Shown: positions 16,569 to 27,228 of the stretch, one piece after another | How the letters are laid out: each line of letters opens with the position of its first letter | Numbering within the stretch: position 1 is the stretch's first letter | Assembly: GCF_001189955.1 (NCBI RefSeq) | Contig: NZ_LFLT01000014.1 | Location: 51,800-115,799, forward strand | Direction: 5' to 3' | Origin: Herbaspirillum chlorophenolicum | Lineage (GTDB): Bacteria; Pseudomonadota; Gammaproteobacteria; Burkholderiales; Burkholderiaceae_D | Length of the DNA: 64,000 nucleotides | Position numbers and translations under genes: made by a program | The notes under the pieces: model-generated | Told to the model about the DNA's origin: nothing | Databases searched by the model: none | What the model saw: the letters and a program-made list of their open reading frames with translations, nothing else

Positions 16569-18008
16569 ATGAGCATGAACCTCGTTACCCTGCTGTACCT
16601 GATCGCCTCGATCTGCTTTATCCAGGCCCTGAAAGGCTTGTCGCACCCGGCCACCGCGCGCCGCGGCAACACCTTCGGCATGGCCGGCATGACCATCGCC
16701 GTGCTGACCACGCTGGCCCTGATCGTCAAGCTCAAGGGCGAAGGTATCAACTCCTCGGGCGACATCGGCTATGTGCTGGTGGCGGCCGGCGTGATCGTCG
16801 GTGGCGGTATCGGCGCCTACCTGGCGCGCAGCGTCGAAATGACCAAGATGCCTGAACTGGTCGCGGCGATGCACTCGCTGATCGGCCTGGCTGCGGTATG
16901 TATTGCGGTCGCTGCCGTGGCCGAACCGTGGGCGCTGGGCATCTCGGCGCATGGCGCACTGATCCCGGTGGGCAACCGCGTCGAACTGTTCATCGGCACG
17001 TTCGTGGGCGCCATCACCTTCTCCGGTTCGGTGATCGCTTTCGGCAAGCTCTCGGGCAAGTACAAGTTCCGCCTGTTCCAGGGCGCGCCGGTGAACTTCT
17101 CCGGCCAGCATTTCCTGAACCTGCTGCTGGCGCTGGCCATGATCGGCTTCGGCGTGATCTTCGTGCTCACGCAAGACTGGCTGCCCTTCATCATCATGGC
17201 CGTCATCGCTTTCGTGCTGGGCGTCCTGATCATCATCCCCATCGGCGGCGCCGATATGCCGGTGGTGGTGTCGATGCTGAACAGCTACTCGGGCTGGGCG
17301 GCGGCAGGTATCGGCTTCTCGCTGAACAACCCGATGCTGATCATCTCCGGTTCGCTGGTGGGTTCCTCTGGTGCGATCCTGTCTTACATCATGTGCAAGG
17401 CAATGAACCGTTCGTTCTTCAACGTGATCCTGGGCGGCTTCGGCGGCGAGGCTGCTGCGGCAGGTGGCGGCGAGCAGCAGCAGCGTCCGGTGAAGTCCGG
17501 TTCGGCTGACGACGCAGCCTTCCTGATGGGCAATGCAGAGACCGTGATCATCGTCCCCGGCTACGGCCTGGCGGTGGCGCGCGCGCAGCATGCGCTGAAG
17601 GAGCTGACCGAGAAGCTGACCCACAAGGGCGTGATCGTGAAGTATGCGATCCACCCGGTCGCGGGCCGCATGCCGGGCCACATGAACGTGCTGCTGGCCG
17701 AGGCCGAAGTGCCATACGACCAGGTGTTCGAGATGGAAGACATCAACAGCGAGTTCGCACAGGCCGACGTGGTGCTGGTGCTGGGCGCCAACGACGTGGT
17801 GAACCCTGCAGCCAAGGACCCGAAGTCGTCGATCGCCGGCATGCCGATCCTGGAGGCCTACAAGGCCAAGACGGTGATCGTGAACAAGCGTTCGATGGCG
17901 GCCGGTTACGCAGGCCTGGACAACGAACTGTTCTACATGGACAAGACCATGATGGTCTTCGGTGATGCCAAGAAGGTCATCGAGGATATGGTCAAGGCAG
18001 TGGACTGA
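16569..18008 (+). CDS. pntB: NAD(P) transhydrogenase subunit beta
   Basis: A 479-residue subunit with about nine N-terminal membrane helices (residues 1-270) and the C-terminal NADP(H)-binding domain III. The latter is visible as 'VIIVPGYGLAVARAQHAL', 'VKYAIHPVAGRMPGHMNVLLAEAEVPYDQVFEMEDIN', 'DVVLVLGANDVVNPAA' and 'VNKRSMAAGYAGLDN'. A short Ala/Gly/Gln linker joins the parts. The complex uses the proton gradient to reduce NADP+ with NADH. It closes the operon before a strong terminator. Confidence 0.96.
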   Translation: MSMNLVTLLYLIASICFIQALKGLSHPATARRGNTFGMAGMTIAVLTTLALIVKLKGEGINSSGDIGYVLVAAGVIVGGGIGAYLARSVEMTKMPELVAAMHSLIGLAAVCIAVAAVAEPWALGISAHGALIPVGNRVELFIGTFVGAITFSGSVIAFGKLSGKYKFRLFQGAPVNFSGQHFLNLLLALAMIGFGVIFVLTQDWLPFIIMAVIAFVLGVLIIIPIGGADMPVVVSMLNSYSGWAAAGIGFSLNNPMLIISGSLVGSSGAILSYIMCKAMNRSFFNVILGGFGGEAAAAGGGEQQQRPVKSGSADDAAFLMGNAETVIIVPGYGLAVARAQHALKELTEKLTHKGVIVKYAIHPVAGRMPGHMNVLLAEAEVPYDQVFEMEDINSEFAQADVVLVLGANDVVNPAAKDPKSSIAGMPILEAYKAKTVIVNKRSMAAGYAGLDNELFYMDKTMMVFGDAKKVIEDMVKAVD

Positions 18009-18025
18009 GTTTTTGTTCCGCCATG

Positions 18026-18066
18026 AAAAACGCCGCCGCGAAGCAATTCGCGGCGGCGTTTTTTTG
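18026..18066 (+). terminator. Strong terminator after pntB
   Basis: A 13-bp perfect stem (18030-18042 with 18047-18059, GC-rich, loop GCAA) followed by a T run; the A run on the left allows function for leftward transcripts too. Confidence 0.92.
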
Positions 18067-18114
18067 TGTCCTGGCTATCTGTCGCCTCTGCTTGCGCAGG
18101 AGGTGACTGCGCGT

Positions 18115-18762
18115 TTATTTGGTGCCGAAAATGCGATCGCCTGCATCGCCCAAGCCGGGGACGATGTAGGCATGGCTGTCCAGGTGCGAGTCCAGCGAAG
18201 CCACATACAGTTTCACGTCCGGATGCGCATCGGTGAACACCTTGACGCCTTCGGGCGCGGCCACCAGCGCCACGAACATGATGTGCGCGGCCGGTACGCC
18301 GCGCTTCTTGAGCGCATCTACGGCGTAGACGGCAGAGTTGCCGGTGGCGACCATCGGGTCGCACAGGATCATGGTGCGGTCCTGCAGGTCCGGCAGGCGG
18401 ACCAGGTATTCGACCGGCTGGTGGTTCTCGTCGCGGTAGACACCGATGTGGCCTACGCGTGCCGACGGGATCAGCTCCAGCAAGCCGTCGCTCATGCCGA
18501 CGCCGGCGCGCAGCACCGGCACGATGGCCAGCTTGCGGCCGGCGATCACGGGGGCTTCGTAGGTTACCAGCGGAGTCTCGATGGTTTCGGTGGTCAGCGG
18601 CAGGTCGCGCGTGATTTCATAGCCCATCAGCAACGTGATTTCGCGCAGCAGGTCGCGGAAGGTGCGGGTGGACGTGCGCTTGTCGCGCATGTGCGTGAGC
18701 TTGTGCTGGATCAGCGGGTGGTCGAGGATGAACAGGTTCTTGAAGCGCGGATCTTGTTTCAT
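18115..18762 (-). CDS. upp: Uracil phosphoribosyltransferase
   Basis: A 215-residue pyrimidine salvage enzyme converting uracil and PRPP to UMP. The PRPP-binding loop '[21 protein letters not shown]' (residues ~128-148) is diagnostic; '[33 protein letters not shown]' and the uracil-binding end '[17 protein letters not shown]' are also present. The length matches E. coli Upp (208). It follows ubiH with a gap of about 100 bases and may be read from the same strand unit or its own promoter. Confidence 0.96.
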   Translation of the reverse strand: MKQDPRFKNLFILDHPLIQHKLTHMRDKRTSTRTFRDLLREITLLMGYEITRDLPLTTETIETPLVTYEAPVIAGRKLAIVPVLRAGVGMSDGLLELIPSARVGHIGVYRDENHQPVEYLVRLPDLQDRTMILCDPMVATGNSAVYAVDALKKRGVPAAHIMFVALVAAPEGVKVFTDAHPDVKLYVASLDSHLDSHAYIVPGLGDAGDRIFGTK

Positions 18763-18866
18763 GGCAGAAAGCAGTTGGGCTGTGTTGATGCGGCTCCGGG
18801 CCGCGATGGCGGCATTGTCTCATGCCGCGGCCCGGGGCGGAATCGCACCGTCTTGACGGAAGGCGC

Positions 18867-20015
18867 CTAGCGTCGGCCGAACATCATCTGCCCGGCCAGC
18901 AGGTCGCGTGCCGCGGGCAGCAGGTCGATCGCACCCAGCGACAGGCCGAGCAGCGCTTGTGCCGGCGTGCCTTGCGGCGCGCTGGCGAAGATGCGGGCCA
19001 TGAGGTCGGTCAGGCGGATGGTCAGGTCGCGGTCCAGGCCGCGGCTGCGCTCGAATTGCTGGAATGCCTCGGGCGTCAGCCCGCGCGCCAGGATGTCGGC
19101 CAGTACCTTGGCGTCGCGCAAGCCAAGGTTGAGGCCTTGGCCGGCAACTGGGTGCAGCGTTTGGGCGGCATTGCCGATGGCCGCGACGCGGCGCATCTGG
19201 CCGGGTTTGGCGTTCAGGCCCAAAGGATAGGAGTGGCGCGGCCCGGTGCGGGTGAAACGGCCGACGCGGCCGCCGAAAGCCTGGTGCAGGGCGGCCAGGA
19301 AGGCGCCGTCGTCCAGCGCCAGCAGGCGTTCGCCAGTGGTGGGCCGTACGCACCAGACCAGCGCGTAGCCATCGTCTTGCGGCAGCAGTGCCAGCGGGCC
19401 TTCATCGGTAAAGCGTTCGAAGGCGCGATGTGCGATGGCCTGGTCGGCATGCACATGGGCGATCAGCGCCAATTGCTGATAATCGCGCTGCACGCTTTTC
19501 TGCGTTTGTTCACCGAACACGCCACCTTCAGCCTGGATCGCCAGCGTCGCGCGCAACACCCGGCCATCTTGCAGCGAGACGGCGACGTGGTCGTCTTCCT
19601 CCGCCAGCGCGACGACTTCGGCCGGGCGGAACAGGTTCAGGCCCAAGCCACCGGTAGCCGCCGCCAGCGCCTGGTTGACGCTGCCGTAGCGGGCGACATA
19701 GCCCAGCGCGGGCAAACCGTAATCCTTGCAGTCGAGCAGGGTGCGTCCGAAATGGCCGCGGCGCGAGACGTGGATCTGCTCGATGGCGGTCGCTGTTTTT
19801 TCCACGCCATTCCACCCGCCCAGTTCTTCCATGATCTGGCGGCTGCCGTAGGAGAGGGCAATGGTGCGCGGGTCGGCAGCGGCCTGCTCCGGTGTTTTCA
19901 GGTCGACCAGCGCGATGCGCGCGGCATCCAGCCCGCGGCGTGCCAGCAGGCCGGCGGCGCAAAGGCCTACCGGGCCGCCGCCGCAGATGATCAGGTCGAA
20001 GTCGACGGTGTGCAT
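18867..20015 (-). CDS. ubiH: FAD-dependent ubiquinone-biosynthesis hydroxylase (UbiH family)
   Basis: A 382-residue flavoprotein monooxygenase of the UbiH/UbiF/VisC family. The FAD-binding start 'FDLIICGGGPVGLCAAGLLARRG' gives the GxGxxG fingerprint; the second site 'RRVAAIGNAAQTLHPVAGQGLNLGLRDAKVLADIL' holds the family GNAA-x2-HP motif. These enzymes hydroxylate ring positions of ubiquinone precursors at the membrane. Synteny with pepP (pepP-ubiH as in E. coli) favours UbiH. The start is uncertain: ATG at 20015 begins just before the FAD strand, while one at 20063 would add 16 residues; neither has a strong binding site. Confidence 0.87.
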   Translation of the reverse strand: MHTVDFDLIICGGGPVGLCAAGLLARRGLDAARIALVDLKTPEQAAADPRTIALSYGSRQIMEELGGWNGVEKTATAIEQIHVSRRGHFGRTLLDCKDYGLPALGYVARYGSVNQALAAATGGLGLNLFRPAEVVALAEEDDHVAVSLQDGRVLRATLAIQAEGGVFGEQTQKSVQRDYQQLALIAHVHADQAIAHRAFERFTDEGPLALLPQDDGYALVWCVRPTTGERLLALDDGAFLAALHQAFGGRVGRFTRTGPRHSYPLGLNAKPGQMRRVAAIGNAAQTLHPVAGQGLNLGLRDAKVLADILARGLTPEAFQQFERSRGLDRDLTIRLTDLMARIFASAPQGTPAQALLGLSLGAIDLLPAARDLLAGQMMFGRR

Positions 20016-20121
20016 GGTGTGGGAAGGGATGTCGAGTGGTGCGATGGGATATCGGTTCACCATTGTAACGAACCGCCATGCACCGGGATTGATCCGGCGC
20101 ATGGCTTGCCGTGACGCAGGA

Positions 20122-21464
<1,343 letters not shown>

Positions 21465-21468
<4 letters not shown>

Positions 21469-22181
21469 GGACGTATGCCTCCTGGCGGCTGATTGAGTGC
21501 TTCCAGTTGATCGATGGTGCCGACGTTGTGCCAGTCGCCGCGGTAGACGTCGCCGCCGACCTGGCCGCGCGCGGCATATTCGCGCAGCAGCGGGCCGAGC
21601 TTGGCGCGTTCGCCGGGTGCAATCGCATCGAACATCTGCGGACGATAGACGCCGATGTTGGCGAAGGTCAGTTTATTCTCGCCTTCATTGGCGATGGAAA
21701 AGTTGCTGAGTGCGAAGTCGCCATCCGGATGAAACGGCGGATTCTTGACCAGCCAGATCCAGGCCACGTCGCGTTTATCCAGCGGCAACGGGTTGCCCCA
21801 TGGGTCTTCATCTTCCAGTACTGTCTTGACCTGCTCGTAGTCGAAATGCGGACACCAGATGTCGCCCGAGACGGCCACGAAGGGCGCTTCGCCCAGCAGA
21901 TGGCGCGCCTTGGCAATGCCGCCGGCGGTTTCCAGTGCAGTGTCTTCGGGCGAGTAATGCAATTGTGCGCCGAATTTGCTGCCGTCGCCCAGCGCCTCTT
22001 CGATCTGCTGGCCCAGATGGGCGTGGTTGATGACGATCTCGGTGATGCCGGCGCGCACCAGAGACAGGATCTGCCATACGATCAGCGGGCGGCCGCGTAC
22101 TTTCAGCAGCGGCTTGGGGCAGGTGTCGGTCAGCGGGCGCATGCGTTCGCCGCGGCCGGCTGCGAAGATCATGGCTTTCAT
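21465..22181 (-). CDS. murU: N-acetylmuramate alpha-1-phosphate uridylyltransferase (MurU-like)
   Basis: A 238-residue sugar-phosphate nucleotidyltransferase. The signature 'MKAMIFAAGRGERMRPLTDTCPKPLLKVRGRPLI' at the N-terminus binds the nucleotide, and 'VAVSGDIWCPHFDY' carries the metal Asp. In Pseudomonas, MurU makes UDP-MurNAc from MurNAc-1-phosphate, bypassing de novo synthesis in peptidoglycan recycling, and is encoded beside amgK near lptD, as here. That synteny supports MurU over a generic sugar uridylyltransferase. It follows amgK by 13 bases and overlaps pepP by 4. Confidence 0.88.
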
Positions 22182-22194
22182 GTGCGTCGCGCCT

Positions 22195-23226
22195 TCAGAA
22201 TGTATAGCCGAACTTCGGCGCGTGATCCTGCTCCAGTTTTTCGATCAGGCGCACCAGCGGCGTGAAGGCCACGTAGCGGCGCGCGGTCTTGAGCGTGTAG
22301 TCCATCACCAGCGGCATGTCCTTGAGGTAAGCGTCCTTGCCGTCGCGGTGGTACAGGCGGGCGAAGATGCCCAGCACCTTGAGGTGGCGCTGCAGGCCCA
22401 TCCACTCGAAGTCGCGGTAGAAGCTGTCGATGTCCGGCGCCACCGGCAGGCCGGCGCGGCGCGCTTTTTCCCAGTAACGGATGGCCCAGTCCAGCACCAG
22501 CTCCTCGTCCCACTGGATGTAGGCGTCGCGCAGCAGCGAGACCAGGTCGTAGGTAATGGGGCCGTAGACCGCATCCTGGAAATCCAGGATGCCGGGATTG
22601 CCCGTGGGGAGCACCATCAGGTTGCGCGAATGGTAGTCGCGGTGCACGTAGACCTGCGGCTGCGCCAGGTTGTTGGCCAGGATGGCGTCGAAGGTCTTGG
22701 TCAGCACCGCGTTCTGTTCATCGGTCAGCGTCACGCCCAGGTGCTTGCCGATATACCACTCGCGGAACAGTTCCAGTTCACGCAGTAGCAGCGCCCGGTC
22801 ATACTCGGGCAGGGTGTCGGGCCGGCTTTGCGCTTGTAAAAGTACCAAGGCATCGATCGCATCCATGTATAGTTTGGGCGCGCTGCCTGCGGTGAGCTGG
22901 TGCAGATAGGTAGTCGAGCCCAGGTCGGTGAGCAGCAGGAAGCCGCGCTCAATGTCCTGCGCCAGGATCTTCGGCACCGTGACACCGGTGGCGCCGAACA
23001 GACCGGCGACATGGATGAAGGGGCGTACGTCTTCCTGCGGCGGCGGTGCATCCATCACGATGGCCGTACCGCCGTCCGGTGTATCCACCCGGAAATAGCT
23101 GCGGAAGCTGGCATCGGCCGATGCCGGGCGCAAGGTGGAAGACACCACCGGAGTTGCGGCAAGGGTATCGAGCCAGGTTTGTAAATCGGATAAACGGCGA
23201 TCGGGGGAAGAGCTTGGGGAAGACAT
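22195..23226 (-). CDS. amgK: N-acetylmuramate/N-acetylglucosamine kinase (AmgK-like)
   Basis: A 343-residue aminoglycoside-phosphotransferase-fold kinase. The catalytic loop 'VYVHRDYHSRNLMVLP' (Asp and Asn) and metal-binding 'GILDFQDAVYGPITYDLVSLLRDAY' are clear. AmgK phosphorylates the anomeric position of MurNAc and GlcNAc, giving the substrate of MurU; the adjacent murU and divergent lptD match the Pseudomonas arrangement. Without that context it would be called only a phosphotransferase. The start at 23226 fits the family; it is divergent from lptD. Confidence 0.87.
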   Translation of the reverse strand: MSSPSSSPDRRLSDLQTWLDTLAATPVVSSTLRPASADASFRSYFRVDTPDGGTAIVMDAPPPQEDVRPFIHVAGLFGATGVTVPKILAQDIERGFLLLTDLGSTTYLHQLTAGSAPKLYMDAIDALVLLQAQSRPDTLPEYDRALLLRELELFREWYIGKHLGVTLTDEQNAVLTKTFDAILANNLAQPQVYVHRDYHSRNLMVLPTGNPGILDFQDAVYGPITYDLVSLLRDAYIQWDEELVLDWAIRYWEKARRAGLPVAPDIDSFYRDFEWMGLQRHLKVLGIFARLYHRDGKDAYLKDMPLVMDYTLKTARRYVAFTPLVRLIEKLEQDHAPKFGYTF

Positions 23227-23266
23227 GAACTATCTGAGGAATTCGTTTGATGTGGGTGAGTTCCCA

Positions 23267-23272
23267 TATAAT
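23267..23272 (+). promoter_or_regulatory. -10 element upstream of lptD
   Basis: A perfect TATAAT 52 bases before the lptD ATG. The nearest -35-like sequence (GTTTGA, 23245-23250) is weak. Confidence 0.45.
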
Positions 23273-23323
23273 AAGGGATTAACTTCAAAAAATCCGCCTG
23301 CACGGTGTCTTGCCACTCTTTTC

Positions 23324-25597
23324 ATGATCCGGTTTTCCAAGTCTCTCTCTGAACGCACTGTCAATTGGCGGTTGGCGCGCCTGCTTTCGTCGGCGGTGAT
23401 GGCATCTGCCTCTGGCTTGCTGCCACTCGCGGTGCATGCGCAGATGACGGCTCCCAAGCCGGCTGCGGCACCGGTCGATGACAAGGACGCTCCCGTCAAT
23501 GTGAGCGCCGAGCAGATGACCGGCCGCCCCGACCGCCAGGTGAACCTGGACCGGGACGTCGAAGTGGTCAAGGGCAGTACCACCATCAAGGCCGACAAGG
23601 CGGAATACCGCATCATCCAGGATGAGGTCGAGGCGACCGGCCACGTGTGGATGCAGCGGCTGCAAGACCAATACACTGGCGACCATGCGCAGATGAATAT
23701 GGAATCCGGCGCCGGTTTCGTGACCAACCCGACTTACCTGTTCGGCAAGAATGGCGGGCGCGGCAAGGCTGAGCGCATCGATTTTCTGTCCAGCGACCAG
23801 GCGCAGGTGACGCAGGGTACCTACAGCACCTGCGAGGCGACCGATCCCGACTGGTACCTGCGCGTAAATACCATGGACCTAGACAGCGGGCGCGATATTG
23901 GCACCGCGCATGGTGGCTTGCTGTACTTCAAGGACGTGCCCATCCTTGGTTCGCCTTGGATGTCTTTCCCATTATCAGACGAACGCAAATCCGGCGTGCT
24001 GCCGCCGACCATCGGCATGACCAGTACCGGCGGTGCGGAAATCGCGGTACCTTATTATTTCAATCTGGCACCCAACTATGACCTGACCCTGGTCCCGAAA
24101 TACATCGTCCGCCGAGGTCTGCAACTAGGGGCGGAAACGCGTTATCTGGGCGATACCTATTCCGGTACCACCTATGTGGAAGGCATCCAAGACCGTGTGA
24201 CTGGCACTGGCCGCTATTCCCTGTCTTCGGTTCACAGCCAGACGTTGGCGCCGGGCCTGAGGCTCGCCTGGAACGTGAACAAGGCGTCCGACAACGACTA
24301 TCCATCGGACTTTGCCCATACAATTACGGCCAGTACCCAACGTCTGCTGACGCGCGATGTGAGCCTGACCTACAGCAGCACTTACTGGAGTCTGTATGGT
24401 CATGTCTCCAAGTACCAGTTGTTGCAGGATGTTAATAACCCCATCACTAAGCCTTACGACCGTGTGCCGCAGATCGTTTTCGACGGCAACCGTTATGACG
24501 TCGGTGGCTTTGATTTTGCGACGACGGCAGATTTCACCCGCTTTTCCAGCGGCGACTTGGTCGGTGGCGACCGTGCCTTCATTACCCAGACTGTTTCGTA
24601 TCCGTTCGTGCGCCCGGGCTACTTCATCACGCCCAAGGTCATTCTGGATGCCACCAGTTATCGCCTGAACAATGTCTCGCCGGGGCAGCCTGCCGATTTC
24701 AGTCGCACGGTGCCAACGGTGTCGCTGGATTCCGGCATGATTTTCGAGCGCGAATCCACGCTGCTAGGCCGCTCCATGACCCAGACTCTGGAACCGCGTT
24801 TGTTCTATGTGCGTACTCCGTATCGCGACCAGTCACAATTTCCCAATTTTGACTCTGGGCTGGCCGACTTCAATTTTGCGCAAATCTTCAGCGAAAACCG
24901 CTTCGTCGGGCATGACCTCATTAGCGATGCCAACCAACTGACCGCAGCCGTGACTTCGCGCCTGATCGAGGAAAATGGTCTGGAGCGCCTCCGCATGGCG
25001 GTGGGGCAGCGTTATTATTTCTCTGATCCCAAGGTTAGTATCAGCGGTACCGGAGCTACTACGCCGGGCAGCAAATCCGACTTGCTGCTGGCGCTGGGCG
25101 GTCAACTTTCCCAGCACTTCTCGACCGATAATGCGGTGCAGTACAGCGAGACTTTGCGGCAGATGGTGCGTTCCACCTTTGGCGTGCGTTGGCAGCCGGC
25201 TCCCAAGCGCGTGCTGAACCTGCAATATCGGTTGGATCGTACATATGTGAATTCTTATGCAGGCTTGCAGGATTCGCTCAAGCAGATCGACGTTTCCGGT
25301 CAATGGCCAGTGTCGCAACGCTGGTATGCTGTGGGGCGCGTCAACTACTCGATCCCAGATAAGACTGTAGCCGAAGGCCTGCTGGGGATGGAGTACAAGG
25401 CGGATTGCTGGGTGTTCCGTGTGGTAGCGCAGCGTATCCCCACTTCGTCCACCAAAGCATCGACCGGTTTCTTTTTCCAGTTGGAACTCAACGGCTTCTC
25501 CAAGATTGGCTCCAATCCGTTGGATGCGATCAAGAGCAGCGTTCCCGGCTATCAGAATGTGAATTTGCCGGATAAAACGTCGAACGACAACTTTTAA
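23324..25597 (+). CDS. lptD: LPS-assembly outer membrane protein LptD
   Basis: A 757-residue outer-membrane protein that inserts lipopolysaccharide into the outer leaflet. A signal peptide ends '...GLLPLAVHA-Q' (about residue 39), followed by the periplasmic OstA/LptA-like jellyroll ('VNLDRDVEVVKGSTTIKADKAEYRIIQDEVEATGHVWM') and the C-terminal 26-strand barrel. Only two cysteines exist, in 'TYSTCEA' and 'KADCWVF', so a single long-range disulfide is expected instead of the two in E. coli. I chose the ATG at 23324, which starts the signal peptide; the frame is open further up and would overlap amgK. surA, encoding a chaperone for LptD, follows after 26 bases. Confidence 0.93.
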   Translation: MIRFSKSLSERTVNWRLARLLSSAVMASASGLLPLAVHAQMTAPKPAAAPVDDKDAPVNVSAEQMTGRPDRQVNLDRDVEVVKGSTTIKADKAEYRIIQDEVEATGHVWMQRLQDQYTGDHAQMNMESGAGFVTNPTYLFGKNGGRGKAERIDFLSSDQAQVTQGTYSTCEATDPDWYLRVNTMDLDSGRDIGTAHGGLLYFKDVPILGSPWMSFPLSDERKSGVLPPTIGMTSTGGAEIAVPYYFNLAPNYDLTLVPKYIVRRGLQLGAETRYLGDTYSGTTYVEGIQDRVTGTGRYSLSSVHSQTLAPGLRLAWNVNKASDNDYPSDFAHTITASTQRLLTRDVSLTYSSTYWSLYGHVSKYQLLQDVNNPITKPYDRVPQIVFDGNRYDVGGFDFATTADFTRFSSGDLVGGDRAFITQTVSYPFVRPGYFITPKVILDATSYRLNNVSPGQPADFSRTVPTVSLDSGMIFERESTLLGRSMTQTLEPRLFYVRTPYRDQSQFPNFDSGLADFNFAQIFSENRFVGHDLISDANQLTAAVTSRLIEENGLERLRMAVGQRYYFSDPKVSISGTGATTPGSKSDLLLALGGQLSQHFSTDNAVQYSETLRQMVRSTFGVRWQPAPKRVLNLQYRLDRTYVNSYAGLQDSLKQIDVSGQWPVSQRWYAVGRVNYSIPDKTVAEGLLGMEYKADCWVFRVVAQRIPTSSTKASTGFFFQLELNGFSKIGSNPLDAIKSSVPGYQNVNLPDKTSNDNF

Positions 25598-25623
25598 CCC
25601 TTTCCTGACCCAAGTTCTTATCC

Positions 25624-27108
25624 ATGCGTAATATGCGTACTCCACTCCTCGCAAAAACCAAAACAGTGACCGCGCTGCTGTGCATGCTTGGCGTGATCAG
25701 CAATGCGCATGCACAGTTTGCAACGACCATCGTCCCGGTCGCACCATCGGAAATGGCGCCGCAGACGCCGGCCAAGCCGGCCGCGAAGCCTGCTGCAGCA
25801 CCTGCACCGGTGGCGACACCGCCGGCCGTGGCGCCGCTGCAGGCCCCAGCGGCCCGCGCATCCCAGGAGCCCAAGCCGGTCGACTCCATCATGGTGGTGG
25901 TCAACAACGAGGTCATCACGCGCCAGGAGGTGGCTGAGCGCCTGGCCAGCGTCGAACAGCGTATGGCTGCGCAGAACGCGCAAGTGCCTCCGCGCAATCA
26001 ATTGGTGCGCCAGTTGGTCGAGCGCATGATTATCGAGCGCGCCCAGGCGCAAATGGCCAAGGAAAACGGCATCGTGGTCGATGACACCATGCTGGACCGC
26101 GCCATGCAGCGCATCGCCGAGCAGAACAAGATGTCGATGCCTGAGTTCCGCGCCCGTCTGGAAAAGGAAGGCCTCGTCTATGCGTCCTTCCGCGAAGAGA
26201 TCCGGCGTGAAATCCTGGGCCAGCGCCTGCGCGAGCGTGAAGTCGACAATAAGGTCATCGTGACCGAATCCGAAATCGACAATTACATGGCCGCCGAAGC
26301 CAATGCCGCTGGTGGCGGGCACCAAGAACTGGACATTGCCCAGATCCTGGTCCGCGTACCCGAGAATGCCACACCGGAACAACTGGCTTCGCGCCGCGAG
26401 CGGGCTGAAGACGTACTGCGCCAGTTGAAGACCGGCGCCGACTTCGCCAAGACGGCCGCGACTTATTCCGACGCAGCGGATGCCTTGACCGGCGGCGATC
26501 TCGGCTGGCGTCCGGCCGAGCGGTTGCCGCAGCTGTTCCTGGATGGCGTGTCCAAGCTGCAAGACGGGCAGGTCAGCGCGATCCTCAAGAGCGGCAATGG
26601 CTTCCATATCCTGAAGCTGGTTGGCCGCCGTACCGCCGACAACCAGCAAGCAGCAGTGCCGGCAGTCCAGCAGACCCATGTGCGCCACATCCTGATCAAG
26701 GTCAACCAAGTGGTCACCGCTGCCGACGCCAAGCGCAAGCTGACCGAACTGAAGGAACGCCTGGATCACGGTTCGGCCACCTTCGAAGAACTGGCCAAGC
26801 TGTATTCGAACGACTTGTCGGCGGCCAAGGGTGGCGACCTGGGATGGGTCTATCCGGGCGACACCGTACCTGAGTTCGAGCGTGCGATGGACCAGTTGAA
26901 ACCGGGCGAGGTCAGCCAGCCGATCGAATCGCCGTTCGGCTTCCACCTGATCCAGGTGGTTGAGCGCAAGACCGACGACGCCTCCAAGGAACGTGCCCGC
27001 CAGGCGGCCCGCCAGGCCATCCGTGAGCGCAAGATCGAAGAGGCTACCGAAGACTGGATGCGCCAGATCCGTGACCGCGCCTATGTCGAGTACCGTAACG
27101 ACGACTGA
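25624..27108 (+). CDS. surA: Periplasmic peptidyl-prolyl isomerase and chaperone SurA
   Basis: A 494-residue outer-membrane-protein chaperone. A signal peptide ends '...SNAHA-Q', followed by an unusual Pro/Ala-rich stretch (residues ~40-80, 'AKPAAKPAAAPAPVATPP'). The N-terminal SurA domain starts 'VDSIMVVVNNEVITRQEVAERL'. Two parvulin domains follow: 'QELDIAQILVRVPENATPEQ...GGDLGWRPAERLP' (about 220-320) and 'QQTHVRHILIKVNQVVTAADA...GGDLGWVYPGDTVPEFE' (about 345-440). It lies 26 bases after lptD, its main client, so the pair is probably co-transcribed. A terminator follows. Confidence 0.95.
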   Translation: MRNMRTPLLAKTKTVTALLCMLGVISNAHAQFATTIVPVAPSEMAPQTPAKPAAKPAAAPAPVATPPAVAPLQAPAARASQEPKPVDSIMVVVNNEVITRQEVAERLASVEQRMAAQNAQVPPRNQLVRQLVERMIIERAQAQMAKENGIVVDDTMLDRAMQRIAEQNKMSMPEFRARLEKEGLVYASFREEIRREILGQRLREREVDNKVIVTESEIDNYMAAEANAAGGGHQELDIAQILVRVPENATPEQLASRRERAEDVLRQLKTGADFAKTAATYSDAADALTGGDLGWRPAERLPQLFLDGVSKLQDGQVSAILKSGNGFHILKLVGRRTADNQQAAVPAVQQTHVRHILIKVNQVVTAADAKRKLTELKERLDHGSATFEELAKLYSNDLSAAKGGDLGWVYPGDTVPEFERAMDQLKPGEVSQPIESPFGFHLIQVVERKTDDASKERARQAARQAIRERKIEEATEDWMRQIRDRAYVEYRNDD

Positions 27109-27170
27109 TGCCACCGGCACGCGGCGCCCGTTGCAGACGGCGCCGTCTGGCGCCACCAGTATGCGACACT

Positions 27171-27208
27171 AGCAAGAAGCCGGCCCTGGCGCCGGCTCTT
27201 GCTTTTTT
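27171..27208 (+). terminator. Terminator or attenuator between surA and pdxA
   Basis: AGCAAG-A-AGCCGG (27171-27183) pairs with CCGGCT-CTTGCT (27192-27203), one bulged A, then six T (27203-27208). pdxA starts 20 bases later with no room for a standard promoter after it. Confidence 0.8.
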
Positions 27209-27228
27209 GACGAGAGATTTCCAACGCC

